64,000 nt of DNA from Collinsella sp. An307. GTDB taxonomy: Bacteria; Actinomycetota; Coriobacteriia; Coriobacteriales; Coriobacteriaceae. Location: contig NZ_NFIP01000010.1 in assembly GCF_002161805.1 (NCBI RefSeq), positions 1 through 64,000 of the forward strand, read 5' to 3'. The notes beneath the pieces are model-generated. The model searched no databases and was not told the DNA's origin. It saw only the letters and a list, made by a program, of their open reading frames with translations. The translations under genes were made by a program, and so were the position numbers. Positions 63,484 to 64,000 of this stretch are shown here, one piece after another (the first letter of the stretch is position 1; each line of letters begins with the position of its first letter).

Positions 63484-64000
63484 ATGACCCAGGTGTTCCG
63501 CACCGCAGCAGATGAGGGCCTAACTGAGTCCGCAGCAATCGCGCAGGCGGCGCGCGTCCTCATGGCGGGCGGGCTCGCACTCATCCCTACGGAAACCGTG
63601 TACGGTCTTGCCGTAGCGGTGTCCGCATTCACCTGTCCCTCCGCGGACGCAGCGGAGCCCTTGGTTAACGGTTGCCCCGTGCCCGCCGAGGGGTCCGGCT
63701 ATCGTCGCATCTTCGACCTCAAGCAACGCGACCTCGCGCAGACCGTGCCTTGGCTCGTAGATGGCGCAGGTGCCCTTGAGCGCTATGGGCACGACGTCGA
63801 CCCCGGCGTGCAGGCGCTCGCCCGCGCGTTCTGGCCGGGCGCCCTCACCCTTATCGTCCCGGCGCGTGATGACGTGCCCGCGTTTATGCGCGCGGCAGAC
63901 GGAACAGTTGCGCTGCGCTCGTCGGCCTCTCCGGTGGTGGCCGCGCTCATCGAGGCTTGCGGCAGCCCGCTTGCCTGCACGAGCGCAAATACCCACGGCG
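63484..64000 (+). CDS. tsaC: L-threonylcarbamoyladenylate synthase (TsaC/Sua5/YrdC), 3' end beyond the window
   Basis: TsaC condenses threonine, bicarbonate and ATP to threonylcarbamoyl-AMP for t6A37 in tRNA. The 172 visible residues start at ATG 63484 and remain open to the window edge. GLALIPTETVYGLAVAV is the diagnostic PTETVYGL strand, FDLKQRDLAQ gives the KxR motif, FWPGALTLIVPA is typical, and CTSANTHG is the SAN motif. An unusual short insertion (CPSADAAEPLVNGCPVPAEG) separates the first strands from KxR. prfA-prmC-tsaC is a common bacterial neighbourhood; here hicAB separates the last two. Confidence 0.9.
   Translation, partial: MTQVFRTAADEGLTESAAIAQAARVLMAGGLALIPTETVYGLAVAVSAFTCPSADAAEPLVNGCPVPAEGSGYRRIFDLKQRDLAQTVPWLVDGAGALERYGHDVDPGVQALARAFWPGALTLIVPARDDVPAFMRAADGTVALRSSASPVVAALIEACGSPLACTSANTHG

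Overview
This window is GC-rich chromosomal DNA whose gene repertoire and codon use best fit a gut Coriobacteriia actinobacterium, most likely Collinsella or a close relative. That assignment is an inference from gene content (carAB, prfA-prmC-tsaC, an MBG/InlB-repeat giant surface protein with a short C-terminal membrane anchor, several heterodimeric ABC exporters). No rRNA, tRNA or CRISPR was seen.

Layout. 1-2860: accessory scar tissue, with the tail of a transposase, a 5'-truncated ATP-binding regulator bracketed by 11-bp TATTTGCT iterons, and a complete IS256-family element. 3056-6924: Nudix hydrolase, homodimer-type ABC exporter, membrane protein. 6962-8636: a predicted nuclease-fold protein gene with a 150-bp inverted-repeat element on each side. 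8699-14800: pdxK-type kinase (minus) and carA-carB (plus) ending in a strong terminator. 15265-17100: a DUF4143-type ATPase bracketed by direct TTTTCCGA repeat clusters, then a perfect 40-bp-arm hairpin. 17547-26354: a 2755-residue repeat-rich surface protein and a small membrane partner. 26511-28265: DUF234-type ATPase and a tiny hydrophobic ORF. 28572-33970: an overlapping signalling operon (hybrid histidine kinase, diguanylate cyclase, REC-HD-GYP phosphodiesterase, HPt) joining a phosphorelay to c-di-GMP turnover. 34423-35394: a second nuclease-fold protein. 35428-40677 (minus): a minimal type IV pilus cluster (transglutaminase-like lipoprotein, PilC, four small pilin-like/membrane proteins, PilT). 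40965-44661: heterodimeric ABC exporter. 45065-53367: flavodoxin, tyrosine phosphatase, LTA-synthase-like enzyme, nitroreductase, Kup K+ transporter, RlmK-like rRNA methyltransferase. 53809-58157: MarR regulator translationally coupled to a second heterodimeric ABC exporter. 58604-64000: aldose epimerase, prfA with a possible UAG-ended leader ORF, prmC, a HicA/HicB module set between 41-bp copies of the prmC 3' end, and the start of tsaC.

The most interesting unexplained signal is a dispersed set of intergenic elements, mostly 130-160 bp, that share a central core and spacing while their terminal inverted arms differ from copy to copy yet stay self-complementary. Clear members are at 6962, 8487 and 58277; 44765 is likely, 14939 possible, and 33985 and 53434 have a similar form but no clear core. 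The second is the bracketing of regulator/ATPase genes by same-orientation iteron clusters. The third is the interruption of the prmC-tsaC neighbourhood by a toxin-antitoxin module flanked by a duplicated gene end.
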